Below are positions 26,628-35,806 of a stretch of 64,000 nucleotides of DNA, one piece after another. Below the pieces are notes generated by a model. The model saw nothing but the letters and a program-made list of their open reading frames with translations, did not search any database and was not told the DNA's origin. The position numbers were made by a program, and so were the translations under genes. The DNA lies in contig NZ_AAWS01000014.1 of assembly GCF_000169175.1 (NCBI RefSeq), forward strand, positions 62,001 through 126,000, read 5' to 3'. Origin of the DNA: Microscilla marina ATCC 23134. GTDB lineage: Bacteria > Bacteroidota > Bacteroidia > Cytophagales > Microscillaceae. Numbering within the stretch: the first letter of the stretch is position 1; the number at the start of each line of letters is the position of its first letter.

Positions 26628-29600
26628 ATGAATATATCACACTTAAAAAATGTTTTGAATACTTATAAAAATGTAAATCAAAAAATTGATGAGCATAAAA
26701 AACGACTTTCGGAGATAAATCCCAAGGTGCAGGAATTAAAAAAAGACATAGAGTCTTGGGGTAAAGTAACTCAAAAGACCTTTGCGCATTTTCAATTTGA
26801 TAACTTAAACAAAGAAGTTAAAAAACTTGATCGAAATCTAAAAAGCCTTGAGACTGCAAAAAATGTCAAAGATAGGTTTCCTACGACCCAACTGGGTAAA
26901 TACAACAAACAGCTCAAGGATATTCAAGCCTTAAGAAACAAGAGTAAATCTGGGAAAAGTAATGGATATGTAAAAGGATATGATAAACAAATTGCACAAA
27001 TCAATCGCTTAATTAAAAAGGAAGAAATGCTCAAGCTTCTTTTGACCTCTCGAAAGCAAATGAAGTCGCAGGATTCAAATGCAGATTTTACCAAATTAGA
27101 TCAACAGATAGGCACAGTTAGTAAGAGCTTAAATAGGTTAAAAAAACAGAATGTTTATCAAGGTTTGAGTAAAGGTATACAAAAAACATTTACCCCGCTT
27201 GATCAACTTGAAAAAAAGCTGACAAACCTGGAAAAAGCTAGAAATAAAGCTTTTTCTGCGACACAAATCAAACATTATAATACTCAAATAGCCAAGACTC
27301 AAAAAAGTATTGATGGGATAAAGAAGTTGCAGGGTACGTTTTATACAAATGAGCAAAAAGTAGCTGCAAAAGAAAAACTTCATGGTCAAGTGGCTCAGGG
27401 CGTCACATTTCTCAAGTCGGCTGTATCAGAAGCAGCTAAGTATAGCGATAAAATGGTAGAGGTAGCCCATGCCACAGGCATGTCTCAAAAATCGCTGCGA
27501 GAATTGCAAAAGATACATACGCGTACCTCAGACAGTGCTTTGTTGGATATGATGAAGCAATCCACTGCCATTCCTGATACTATGAGGGTAAAGTTTGTTC
27601 AAGTAGCAGATAAAATTCAGTCTACGATGGGCAATATATTTGGGGCAAGTCCTAATGCTTTGGCAGGAACCATGCAAAATATGTTTCGCAACCTGAGCCC
27701 TGATCAGGCTGTAGGAATGGATGTGGCTAAGTTCACCGAAAAAATTGCTTCATCTATGCTGGTTTTGCGCAAACAAGGTGCAAGTGCTACCAACTTGTTT
27801 GAAATGCTCAAAAGCACTCAATCATTAGGAAAGTTAGCCCCTGCCAATCATCAGCTTTTGGCTATGGCTGCTACCCTTGAAGGAGTAGGTATAAAGGCAC
27901 CACAAGCTTCTGCTGCTTTGACTAAAATAATGCATGGCATAGCTGCCAATCGCAAAAATTTTGCAGGTTTTTTGGGCAAAACGCCTGAAGGTTTAGAAAA
28001 ATTGAAATCAGGGGAGGTATTACAAGCATTGATAGAGAAATTATCTACTCTTAAGAGCCCTCAGGCTGCTTTAAGGCAATTAATGTCTCTCGGTATTAAA
28101 GGGAAAGGCTCTGCTGATGCCATTAAGGTGCTTACTCAACTGATTCAGAAGTCAGGTGATTATCAATCTCATTTGCTGGCACTTAAGCAGGATTTAGGTG
28201 GAGTTACGGCGCTAACAAAAGCCTACAATGATGTGAATAACTCTTTGGGAGGCAAAATGGCTATAGCAAGCAAGTCATTTGTACGATTGCAAGTAGCCAT
28301 AGGAGGGATGTTGGCTCCAGCTGTAGAGTGGCTGGCAATAAAATTTGAACAACTGGCGGCTTTTTTACAAACTAACTGGGGTGCTATCAAGCCTATATTG
28401 TTGGGAGTAGCATTTGCTATTGGCATATTATACATGAATATGTTAAGGTTGAAATTAGCTTTGCTGCCTACCATGGCACCTATATTATTTTTAGCCACAG
28501 GCTTTGGGATGTTGATAGCAGCAGTGCGTACGGGCAACCCTGTGCTGTTTTTAGCATCGGTGTTGTTTTTAGTTTTGACCCGAAGAATTTGGATGCAAGT
28601 ATTTGGCATAAATGCTTTGGGCATGGCACAAATGATAGCAGCGGTGAGATCCTTCTCATTTATAAAAATCTGGAAGCTACTCAATACTGTGATGAATAAT
28701 AATCCAATTTTACGAGTAGTAATGATTCTTTCTCTCTTGATAGCAGCAGTACAATGGGCTTATAAAGAGTTTGACTGGTTTAGAGAGATTGTAGATGGCT
28801 TTTTTGCTCTTCTTAAGCCAGTCATCAGTTTGATTGGAGGTCTCTTTAGTGGTTTTTTCTCTATGCTTACTAGTGGGTTCAGAAAGACAGGCGAGCAAAT
28901 GAATGTTTTGGGAAATAAAAAAGATATGCTAAACAAAAAATTCAGCACTCCCACTGCTTACAATGTAAATGTAAATGGAGAACAGATGTCTATTGATAAA
29001 AAGATGGATGCTTTTGCGCAAAAACGACGAATTGAAGAGAAAGGAATAAGGGATCGCAATGGACAAAAGGTTCGTGGTAACCAACAAATTTTGGGTAAAT
29101 ACTACATTACTAACGAGGAGATTTTGAGGCGGCTACTAGCTTACGAAAAAGTATATCTAGGTACTGAAGATAAAAAAGCACTGCATACAAAAATTAGCCA
29201 AGTGGATAGAGCTCCAAGAGCTATGAGTTTTAATGAGGCGCAGGCTAAAAAGTTTTTAGAGGATAAAAACGTGTTGGAAAAAAAGAAAATAGCTCCGAAG
29301 GATAGAACGATTGATAGCGTGCAAATTCCAGCAAAGGAAAAACAACGTTTATTGGATCAAATGTATGCCCACAACGCTAAAGTGCGCAAAGCAGCTCAAA
29401 AAGGAATGGGAGGATTTTCGGGAACTTTTCACCAAGATAGCAAAGAAAACAAAAAACTTCAAGGAGGTCTACAGCAAGTATCGGCTAGTGGAGTAAAAGA
29501 AAAAAACTATCATATTAAGATTGGTAGTTTCGTAGATGGAGATTTTGTAGTGAAATCCGAAAATATAGAAACTGGCACTCAACAAACCTATGATAAGTTT

Positions 29601-29645
29601 TTGGAAATGTTTATGAGAGTAGTTAACAATGCACAACAATCTTAA
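26628..29645 (+). CDS. Tail tape measure protein
   Basis: A 1005-residue protein, the largest in the cluster. Residues 1-270 are charged and helical with heptad-like coiled-coil pattern. Residues about 270-520 resemble the TP901-type tape measure core (TFLKSAVSEAAKYSDKM, VAHATGMSQKSLREL). Several hydrophobic segments lie between about 585 and 790, as in tape measures that insert into the target membrane. The C-terminal part is basic and hydrophilic. Tape measures set tube length at roughly 0.15 nm per residue, so a tail near 150 nm is predicted. It follows the chaperone extension after 11 bases. Confidence 0.88.
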   Translation: MNISHLKNVLNTYKNVNQKIDEHKKRLSEINPKVQELKKDIESWGKVTQKTFAHFQFDNLNKEVKKLDRNLKSLETAKNVKDRFPTTQLGKYNKQLKDIQALRNKSKSGKSNGYVKGYDKQIAQINRLIKKEEMLKLLLTSRKQMKSQDSNADFTKLDQQIGTVSKSLNRLKKQNVYQGLSKGIQKTFTPLDQLEKKLTNLEKARNKAFSATQIKHYNTQIAKTQKSIDGIKKLQGTFYTNEQKVAAKEKLHGQVAQGVTFLKSAVSEAAKYSDKMVEVAHATGMSQKSLRELQKIHTRTSDSALLDMMKQSTAIPDTMRVKFVQVADKIQSTMGNIFGASPNALAGTMQNMFRNLSPDQAVGMDVAKFTEKIASSMLVLRKQGASATNLFEMLKSTQSLGKLAPANHQLLAMAATLEGVGIKAPQASAALTKIMHGIAANRKNFAGFLGKTPEGLEKLKSGEVLQALIEKLSTLKSPQAALRQLMSLGIKGKGSADAIKVLTQLIQKSGDYQSHLLALKQDLGGVTALTKAYNDVNNSLGGKMAIASKSFVRLQVAIGGMLAPAVEWLAIKFEQLAAFLQTNWGAIKPILLGVAFAIGILYMNMLRLKLALLPTMAPILFLATGFGMLIAAVRTGNPVLFLASVLFLVLTRRIWMQVFGINALGMAQMIAAVRSFSFIKIWKLLNTVMNNNPILRVVMILSLLIAAVQWAYKEFDWFREIVDGFFALLKPVISLIGGLFSGFFSMLTSGFRKTGEQMNVLGNKKDMLNKKFSTPTAYNVNVNGEQMSIDKKMDAFAQKRRIEEKGIRDRNGQKVRGNQQILGKYYITNEEILRRLLAYEKVYLGTEDKKALHTKISQVDRAPRAMSFNEAQAKKFLEDKNVLEKKKIAPKDRTIDSVQIPAKEKQRLLDQMYAHNAKVRKAAQKGMGGFSGTFHQDSKENKKLQGGLQQVSASGVKEKNYHIKIGSFVDGDFVVKSENIETGTQQTYDKFLEMFMRVVNNAQQS

Positions 29646-29650
29646 ATATT

Positions 29651-30367
29651 ATGGCATTATTCGATCAACAAAAATTTTTGAACTTTTATGGCTTTGTTCC
29701 CAGTGTGTTGGGGGTAGACCAATACTTGGATGTACATGGGACTGTTATTAAAGCCGCAAACCGAATATCGGGAGCTGCAGGTGCTGAGATTACTAAAAGG
29801 TTGGATAGCAGACCAGAAAATCCGCTCAAGAAATCTACTAATACAACTCAAAATGCTTCGGTATTTGATCTTACCTTGGGTGAGGGAAGAGAAAAAGGCG
29901 ATGCTTACACCTTTAATCCTCCACCTGTTATATCTGTAAATCTTAAGAAGAATGTAATCACAACAAAAGTAGCTGGTTCGGCTCGCCCACCTGTGGTAGA
30001 AATGATTGGACACGATGTTTTTAAGATAAAAATACAAGGATACATAGAGAATACAAAAAAACATAAAATCAACTATCAACCTAATCAGTTGACTCAGCTA
30101 CAAAACGCACTGAATTTAGTAGAGACTAACTACGGAGAATTGTATGTTCGGGATGATCAATTTCCAATAGATAAACTCGATGAATTATACCAATTATTTG
30201 CAAAAAATGAAGCATTGCCTGTAAAGTGTAAGTTATTGAGCAAGTTAGGAATAGGTTCTATTGTTATTACGGAAATATCTGATATAACGTATTATCCTAC
30301 TGCTTTTACTTACTCATTTAATGCTATTGCGGATGAGCATAAAGAAATATTGGTTTTGGAAAAATAA
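29651..30367 (+). CDS. Baseplate/hub-adjacent tail protein
   Basis: A 238-residue soluble protein six bases after the tape measure gene. I see no catalytic motif. The second half is beta-rich with a helix (residues about 145-180) and ends with strands KCKLLSKLGIGSIVITEISDITYY. In Mu- and P2-like contractile phages this slot holds a protein joining tube to hub (the Mu gp43/N position); Bacteroidota relatives are usually left as a domain of unknown function. The call is from gene order. Confidence 0.5.
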   Translation: MALFDQQKFLNFYGFVPSVLGVDQYLDVHGTVIKAANRISGAAGAEITKRLDSRPENPLKKSTNTTQNASVFDLTLGEGREKGDAYTFNPPPVISVNLKKNVITTKVAGSARPPVVEMIGHDVFKIKIQGYIENTKKHKINYQPNQLTQLQNALNLVETNYGELYVRDDQFPIDKLDELYQLFAKNEALPVKCKLLSKLGIGSIVITEISDITYYPTAFTYSFNAIADEHKEILVLEK

Positions 30368-30375
30368 AATCAGGT

Positions 30376-31458
30376 ATGGCTTATATTAACAAAGTAAAGA
30401 TAACGATTGCTGAGAAATACCAAATAAGATCAGTGAATAGTATAAAAATACAGAGCAATTGGAAAAATATTGCTGAAACCTGTGAAGTGAAAATACCTAA
30501 CCTTGAGAAATATCTCAACAGGATAGGAAGCAAAACTTTTAAGGCGGGGGATAAGGTGAAAGTAGAGCTGAGTATGGCTACTAGTTTTAATAACGATAAT
30601 TTTAATCCCGAATTTGAAGGTTACATTGATCGGGTACAGTTCTCTACTCCCTTTACTTTATTTTGTGAAAACGAAGCTTATATCTGGAAACGAAAACCAA
30701 GTATTACTAAATTTTACAAAGAAATTACCATCAATGATTTGCTCAAGGAATTGTTTGGCGACGCAGTAGTACTTACTGAATCTATACCCAAACTTACCTT
30801 GCAAAAATTTAAAATTGAGGGAGCAACTCCCTATAAAGTTATAAAAGAACTTAAAAAAAGTTATTTTATAACAGCTTATTTTAGAGGAAATAAACTATTG
30901 GTAGGTAGTGATTATGTAACTGAATTGAATACCCCTACCCATGTTTATCATTTGGATGGTGATCGAGGGAATATTGTAAAAGAGAACCTTCTGTTTAGAA
31001 GCAAAGATACGATTAAGTTGAAGGCTAAAGCTGTGTCTATACTGAGAAATGGTAAAAAAATAGAAGTGTCAGTAGGTGATCCAGATGGCGAAGAGAGAAC
31101 CTTACACTTCAAATACATAGAGGATGAAAAAGTATTGAAAAAATTAGCCAAAGCTAAATTAGAAAAACTTAAGCAAGATACTTTAGAAGGAGCCATTGAA
31201 ACATTTGGTTTGCCTTATGTAAAGCATAGTCATTTGGCTAAACTCAAAAGTGTAAAATATGGGCAAAAAAATGGAACTTTTTTTATTGATGGAGTGGACA
31301 CAAGTTTTAGTACAGAAGGCTTTAGAAGAAATGTGAAATTGGGTAAGTTAATGATACTGGATGATTTGCTTCCCAGAGGGGAGAGTGGATTTGTGGATTC
31401 TTTGCCTGAAAACATTCCTTCAATCATTGACAATGACTCAACTCCTGATTTTACCTAG
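30376..31458 (+). CDS. Baseplate hub protein (gp27 / P2 gpD / Mu gp44-like)
   Basis: A 360-residue protein in the hub position, just before the spike gene. It has the hub layout: an N-terminal beta domain with KVKVELSMATSFN and EFEGYIDRVQFSTPFTLFCENE, a helical insert (INDLLKELFG), then a second beta domain and C-terminal GVDTSFSTEGFRRNVKLG. The phrase describing departures from a coordinate plane (AGDKVKVEL ... GYIDRV) is typical of these proteins. Three copies should form the socket between the hexameric tube and the trimeric spike. Confidence 0.65.
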   Translation: MAYINKVKITIAEKYQIRSVNSIKIQSNWKNIAETCEVKIPNLEKYLNRIGSKTFKAGDKVKVELSMATSFNNDNFNPEFEGYIDRVQFSTPFTLFCENEAYIWKRKPSITKFYKEITINDLLKELFGDAVVLTESIPKLTLQKFKIEGATPYKVIKELKKSYFITAYFRGNKLLVGSDYVTELNTPTHVYHLDGDRGNIVKENLLFRSKDTIKLKAKAVSILRNGKKIEVSVGDPDGEERTLHFKYIEDEKVLKKLAKAKLEKLKQDTLEGAIETFGLPYVKHSHLAKLKSVKYGQKNGTFFIDGVDTSFSTEGFRRNVKLGKLMILDDLLPRGESGFVDSLPENIPSIIDNDSTPDFT

Positions 31459-31474
31459 TTAAAAAGACATAGCC

Positions 31475-32107
31475 ATGAGAATATATACTGAAGATGAAGT
31501 AGCGGATCAATTAAAAGACTTGGTGGATGATAGAACTCTTGTACAAGGACAGAAGGCCGAAGTAGTAAGCGTAAATATGGCAGAAATGGAGTGTATAGTA
31601 AAACTACTAGCCAATGATATGAAAATAGAAGGAGTAAACTTAAAAGCACATATTGTAAATCAGGATAACTCAATTAACCCAAATGGTTTTATTCTGATAC
31701 CTAAAGTAAAAAGTATTGTACTGGTTAGCCTAATGGAAGACACTCAACGAACCAGAATGAATTCGGCAGACTATTACATCTCCATGTACTCTGACATAGA
31801 CGAAGTACAACTGGTACAAAACGAGGAAGAAATTCTCAAAATTGATAATGAAGGCAATGTCACCTTGCACCAAGGCGAAAACAAAGGCTTGATAAAAATT
31901 GAGAGTTTGGTAGAAAAACTTAACGCCTTAGAACAAAAAGTGAATGATTTGATCACCGATTATAAAGGACATAATCACCAGTATATAGATACTACATCAA
32001 CAACAACTGCTAATTCTATCACTACTAGTTTTGAGTCACCCCCAAGCATAGGCAACTTGACCGAAACCCAGGTGACAGACCTAGAAAACGACAAAGTAAA
32101 ACACTGA
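31475..32107 (+). CDS. Baseplate spike protein (P2 gpV / Mu gp45-like)
   Basis: A 210-residue protein directly after the hub gene. Residues about 20-95 fit an OB-fold (VVSVNMAEMECIVKLL ... GFILIPKVKSIVLVSLM). Repeated short strands follow (DEVQLVQNEEEILKIDNEGNVTLHQG), as in the spike beta-helix. A short coiled coil leads to GHNH (165-168), which recalls the HxH iron-binding tip of gpV-type spikes, with about 40 Thr/Ser-rich residues after it. The trimeric spike pierces the target outer membrane. No effector or lysozyme domain is fused. Confidence 0.7.
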   Translation: MRIYTEDEVADQLKDLVDDRTLVQGQKAEVVSVNMAEMECIVKLLANDMKIEGVNLKAHIVNQDNSINPNGFILIPKVKSIVLVSLMEDTQRTRMNSADYYISMYSDIDEVQLVQNEEEILKIDNEGNVTLHQGENKGLIKIESLVEKLNALEQKVNDLITDYKGHNHQYIDTTSTTTANSITTSFESPPSIGNLTETQVTDLENDKVKH

Positions 32108-32124
32108 CAATATAACTTAATACA

Positions 32125-32400
32125 ATGAAAGACTTACTCTTGGACGAAAACTTTGACATTACTAACCAAATAGGCGAAGCCACCGACCAAACCACCGAAA
32201 TAGTGGTGATGAGTCACAAAGGTTCTTTTAAACAGTACCCCTCCATAGGAGTCAATGCCCTAGATTTTATGAAAGGAGAGGTACGTTTGAATGCCTTGGA
32301 AAGTAAAATAAAACTTGAGCTGGCAGTAGACGGAGCCCAAATAACCGCAGCTGACTTTAGAAACCTTCCATTTAAAATAGAAGCACGATGGCAATCATAA
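32125..32400 (+). CDS. Small baseplate protein (Mu gp46 / gp25 position)
   Basis: A 91-residue protein with a short acidic helix-poor start, then strands around EIVVMSHKGSFKQYPSIGVNALDF. The gp25/W-type baseplate proteins at this place are larger (100-140 residues) and carry an EPR motif, which I do not see, so this is a reduced or unrelated wedge component. Its last 13 bases overlap the next gene, implying coupled translation. Confidence 0.5.
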   Translation: MKDLLLDENFDITNQIGEATDQTTEIVVMSHKGSFKQYPSIGVNALDFMKGEVRLNALESKIKLELAVDGAQITAADFRNLPFKIEARWQS

Positions 32401-32615
32401 ATATCAAAGTACAAGACCGCCAAACCCTGCTCGATGTAGCCGTTCAATACCTGGGCGATGCTACCGGAGCCATCAAGCTGGCAATGCTCAACGACTTGGC
32501 ACTGACCGAAGACCTGAGGGCTGGGCAAATATTACGGGTAGATACTGAGCAGGTAATTAACCCAAAAGTCGTCAGCTATTTACGCGAAAAAGATGTAATC
32601 CCTGTGACTGATTAA
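32388..32615 (+). CDS. LysM-like small tail protein (gpX-type)
   Basis: A 75-residue protein overlapping the previous gene. The pattern RQTLLDVAVQYLGDATGAIKLAMLNDL ... DLRAGQILRV is a LysM-type fold: strand, helix with Ala-rich turn, Asn-Asp, then the final GQxL strand. Short LysM proteins (P2 gpX, gp53-like) help join baseplate to hub in contractile tails. The family call is fair; its peptidoglycan binding, if any, is unknown. Confidence 0.65.
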   Translation: MAIINIKVQDRQTLLDVAVQYLGDATGAIKLAMLNDLALTEDLRAGQILRVDTEQVINPKVVSYLREKDVIPVTD

Positions 32616-32626
32616 ACCTTACAACT

Positions 32627-33409
32627 ATGGCAAGAACTATTGAAGAAATTGAAGCCGAAATACTGACGGCTAAAAGTAGTGACGAAACACTGAATACCAT
32701 TGATACCTCTTCCCGGTTTAGTGTATGGGGAGCCATTGTATATGTAATGGCTTTTGTGATTTTTACCTTAGAGCAACTCATTGATGTTTTTAAAACGGAA
32801 GTATACACTGCCATAGAAGCAAAACGCCCAGGTACTTTGCAGTGGTATGTAGACCAGGCGCAGGCTTTTCAGTTAGATGACTTGCTTGACCCAAAAACGC
32901 TGAAATATGATGAGGTGGAGGTAAATAAGCAAATTGTGCATCATGCTTCTGCTGAAGAAAATATTTTGGGAGGAGTCACCCTTAAAATTACCAAAAAAGA
33001 GGATGTATTGTCTAGCGACGAGTTAGAAAAATTTAAGGTGTATATGGAACAAGTCAAGTTTGCTGGCACCCAGATAAGTTATGTGAGTATTTCGTCTGAT
33101 GTGCTCACGTTGATTGCGCAAGTATATTATAATAAACTTGCCAACGAAGAGGTAGTCCGTACCAAGATAAATGATACAATCAATGCTTACCTGGAAGAAA
33201 TAGGGTTTAATGGAACTTTTAAAACCAATGACTTAATTGCAAAATTGAGAAACTTGCCCGAAATAGACGATTTGCTAATGAACGAAGTAAGTGTGACTCA
33301 GAATGAGCAGACCAAGCTGGTTACACTGAGCTACAGTGCGGCCAGTGGTCGTTTTCAGTACGATGCTTCTGCTTCTAATATTCAACTTTTGACTGACTTA
33401 CCCACTTAA
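32627..33409 (+). CDS. Baseplate J-like wedge protein
   Basis: A 260-residue protein in the J (Mu gp47, T4 gp6) slot. It starts with a long helix, has a membrane-like segment near residues 38-55 (VWGAIVYVMAFVIFTLEQ) and the phrase GTLQWYVDQAQAFQLDD, often seen in Bacteroidota tail clusters. The C-terminal half has the J-like pattern of a helix ending NAYLEEIGFNGTF followed by DLIAKLRNLPEIDDL and a beta strand pair. J proteins form the ring that holds the baseplate together and triggers sheath contraction. Confidence 0.65.
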   Translation: MARTIEEIEAEILTAKSSDETLNTIDTSSRFSVWGAIVYVMAFVIFTLEQLIDVFKTEVYTAIEAKRPGTLQWYVDQAQAFQLDDLLDPKTLKYDEVEVNKQIVHHASAEENILGGVTLKITKKEDVLSSDELEKFKVYMEQVKFAGTQISYVSISSDVLTLIAQVYYNKLANEEVVRTKINDTINAYLEEIGFNGTFKTNDLIAKLRNLPEIDDLLMNEVSVTQNEQTKLVTLSYSAASGRFQYDASASNIQLLTDLPT

Positions 33410-33421
33410 ATTTTACGCTGA

Positions 33422-34063
33422 ATGAAATACGAAGTAGATATACCAAAGCTTGCTGGTTGGCTTTTACCCCCATTTTTACGCAAGCCCCGTCTATTGGCGT
33501 TCATAAAGGCACTCACCACTCCTTTGTACAACCGACACCGTAATTTTATCGCCGAGCAGCAAGTAATGTTAAGTGAGGTAAGACTTACTGGGCAAACCGG
33601 AGTGCTAGAGTATTTTCTCAATGAAAAATTTGACCCTGCCGAAAAACGAATTAGAATCATCCATGCAGACTCTACTGCCATTATAATCAGCGATGCCCGC
33701 AACCTGGTATTGTCAGATGTAGAGGCAAAGGCATTGGTAGTAAAAGATGATGCTGATATTGATACAACCGTAGATTTTTTTATCAAAATCCCCAACGATC
33801 TTGCTAAAAAGTACCAAACAATTATCAACAACGAAGAAGGAAATAATCATCCCTGGGTGTTAAGCGATAGTGCTGCTACCTCGTTGAGCGATGCCAATCC
33901 TTTGAGCTTGTATGCTTTGCTGGATGGTTACCAACCTTTGATCATAAGCGATGAAACACCATTCATCCTCTATGATTTAGATGACATCAGTACTACCAGA
34001 CAAATACGTGGTATGGTAGATAAGTACAAGACTAGTGGCAAAACTTATAATCTGAATACCTAA
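33422..34063 (+). CDS. Baseplate I-like wedge protein
   Basis: A 213-residue protein immediately after the J-like gene, the place of P2 gpI / Mu gp48. The N-terminal 70 residues (KLAGWLLPPFLRKPRLLAFIKAL ... LNEKFDPAEKRIRI) fit the helical wedge domain. The rest consists of repeated short segments with SDxxxLxLxD character (SDARNLVLSD, SDSAATSLSD, SDETPFILYD), probably a beta-solenoid or strap toward the fibre. The call rests on position and the N-terminus. Confidence 0.6.
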   Translation: MKYEVDIPKLAGWLLPPFLRKPRLLAFIKALTTPLYNRHRNFIAEQQVMLSEVRLTGQTGVLEYFLNEKFDPAEKRIRIIHADSTAIIISDARNLVLSDVEAKALVVKDDADIDTTVDFFIKIPNDLAKKYQTIINNEEGNNHPWVLSDSAATSLSDANPLSLYALLDGYQPLIISDETPFILYDLDDISTTRQIRGMVDKYKTSGKTYNLNT

Positions 34064-34076
34064 AAACTTTATACCT

Positions 34077-34823
34077 ATGAATAGATTAGAATTTAAGTCG
34101 GGTGGTCAGCCCTTCTTGAACCGTGATTTTAAATTCCAGTTTGATCAATTGTTCAAGTCTATTGAAGATCAATACAAAGGAAAAGGCGCTTTTGTCCTTT
34201 CTGGTTGCGAAACCTCAGGAACTTCCATCAGTGCTGGGTTGGTGTATATTGATGGTAAAATACTGGAGTTTGACCAAGTGTCTGGTATCACTTTTCCTTC
34301 TTATATCAAACAATCTGCTCCGGTGCAACATGAAGAACGTTTCTTTGTAGAAGATGCTGCCAACAAAACCACCCGGATCAATTATCACGCAGAACTGGTG
34401 ACATCGCCACCTACAGAGGGCGAACACATTACTGTGTCTGATACTGCCCCCATTAGAACGTTGAAAACAATCATGAATGAACCAAGTGACCCTGTACATG
34501 TGGTAGGCTCACCAGGAGAGCCCAGCTTTCAAAATGGTTGGCTAGTTTCTGGGGCAGAGGTATATTTTTACAAAGACAGAGGGCGAGTGTATATAGGGGG
34601 AGGAGTGAGAGGTGGAACTGCCGATCAGGCTATATTTACTTTACCCGAAGAGTATAGACCACTTTTAGTAGGTAGTGCAGCACGGTTTGGTGTGGTAGGA
34701 ATGGCTAATGGAGGCGCCCATATTACGGGGTATGTAACCATTGGTACAAATGGTGAAGTAAGCTGTAACCTGACCACCTCGGTTTGGCTTATCCTGGAGG
34801 GTATTTCATTTAGAGCCCCCTAA
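34077..34823 (+). CDS. Tail fibre / receptor-binding protein 1
   Basis: A 248-residue protein. The N-terminal 120 residues are closely matched by the next gene (shared MNRLEFKSGGQP, IEDQY, LVYIDGKILEF, VEDAANKTTR) and should attach to the baseplate. After a spacer the C-terminal 95 residues form a distinct tip with NGW and LPEEYRPLLVGS, a phrase common at the ends of phage fibres. It is short for a fibre, so the particle may carry stubby spikes. No chaperone gene is present. Confidence 0.7.
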   Translation: MNRLEFKSGGQPFLNRDFKFQFDQLFKSIEDQYKGKGAFVLSGCETSGTSISAGLVYIDGKILEFDQVSGITFPSYIKQSAPVQHEERFFVEDAANKTTRINYHAELVTSPPTEGEHITVSDTAPIRTLKTIMNEPSDPVHVVGSPGEPSFQNGWLVSGAEVYFYKDRGRVYIGGGVRGGTADQAIFTLPEEYRPLLVGSAARFGVVGMANGGAHITGYVTIGTNGEVSCNLTTSVWLILEGISFRAP

Positions 34824-34927
34824 GAAAAGTAAAGTTTGTTCCTGGGTTTTATTGAAGAGTCAATGGTTTGAACTTCGTGAAGAATACCAAAAATTTAGCT
34901 AATTAAAACTTAAAAAATATAACCTCA

Positions 34928-35656
34928 ATGAATAGATTAGAATTTAAATCTGGAGGGCAACCTGTTTTTAATCGTGACTTCAGGTTACAGTTTGAAAACC
35001 TCTATAAAGCCATTGAAGACCAATACAAAAACCAGGGAGCTTTTATTCTGTCTGGTTGCGAAGTAGCGGGCTCGTCTATAAGCCCTGGATTGGTGTATAT
35101 AGACGGTAAAATACTTGAGTTTGCCGGGAAAACAGAGGTAAGCTTTCCTGCTTATTTACGCATGGCTTCTCCTGTATACCATGAAGAGCGTATGTTTGTA
35201 GAAGATGCTGCCAATAAAACTACCCGAGTCAATTATTTTGCTGATTTGGCGGGCATCCCTCCTGCAAGTGGCGAATACATTGTGGTAGAGAGCCAGGGAG
35301 GTACAAGGGTGCTGACGCCAGTAGTAATGGAAAGTAATTATAAAGAAATTACACTTGCTACCTCTAGTTTTAATGGTTGGCTTAAGTATCGAAAAGTAGG
35401 AGCTCAGGTAGAACTACACATGAAGGTAACCTATACGGGTGACCCCGGAACAAACCATCAGTTTCACACATTGGAAGCAGCTTATCGCCCTAGAGAAAAA
35501 GTGTTAGTACCTGCCATGGTGTTTTATCCTGTTAATGGGTATACTGATATGCTGGTAGATATGGCGGTGATAGATTTAGAGGGATCTATGAATACTTATC
35601 ATAATCGTAGCATAGATGATATCTTAGAGATACATTGTTTTTATGCTTACATGTAA
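34928..35656 (+). CDS. Tail fibre / receptor-binding protein 2
   Basis: A 242-residue paralogue of the preceding protein with a nearly matching attachment domain (residues 1-120) but an unrelated-looking tip (FNGWLKYRKVGAQVELHM ... YRPREKVLVPAM), keeping only the NGW and YRP anchors. The 104-base gap between the two genes has no terminator. Either both fibres are mounted together or they are alternative target specificities. The operon terminator follows at 35716. Confidence 0.7.
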   Translation: MNRLEFKSGGQPVFNRDFRLQFENLYKAIEDQYKNQGAFILSGCEVAGSSISPGLVYIDGKILEFAGKTEVSFPAYLRMASPVYHEERMFVEDAANKTTRVNYFADLAGIPPASGEYIVVESQGGTRVLTPVVMESNYKEITLATSSFNGWLKYRKVGAQVELHMKVTYTGDPGTNHQFHTLEAAYRPREKVLVPAMVFYPVNGYTDMLVDMAVIDLEGSMNTYHNRSIDDILEIHCFYAYM

Positions 35657-35715
35657 ATTGAGTTATAAGATACCTTAGAGAGGTTGATTCACTTTTAGAA
35701 TCAGTTCAATGAGAA

Positions 35716-35742
35716 GGCAAACAACCATGTTTGTCTTTTTTT
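35716..35742 (+). terminator. Terminator of the tail operon
   Basis: GGCAAACA (35716-35723) pairs with TGTTTGTC (35728-35735), one G:T pair, followed by seven T. A smaller hairpin TGATTC/GAATCA precedes it (35685-35703). Confidence 0.75.
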
Positions 35743-35806
35743 ATTCGAGATTTTTCCTTTGATAATGAGGGTGTTAAGTGTTATGTGTGAAAAAAATAAA
35801 AAAAAG

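Noticed and set aside
23698-35656. Reading the tail cluster as an eCIS (Afp/PVC/MAC type) or T6SS
   Set aside because: No AAA+ ATPase, DUF4157 or toxin genes and no TssJLM or ClpV; gene order is Mu/P2-like.
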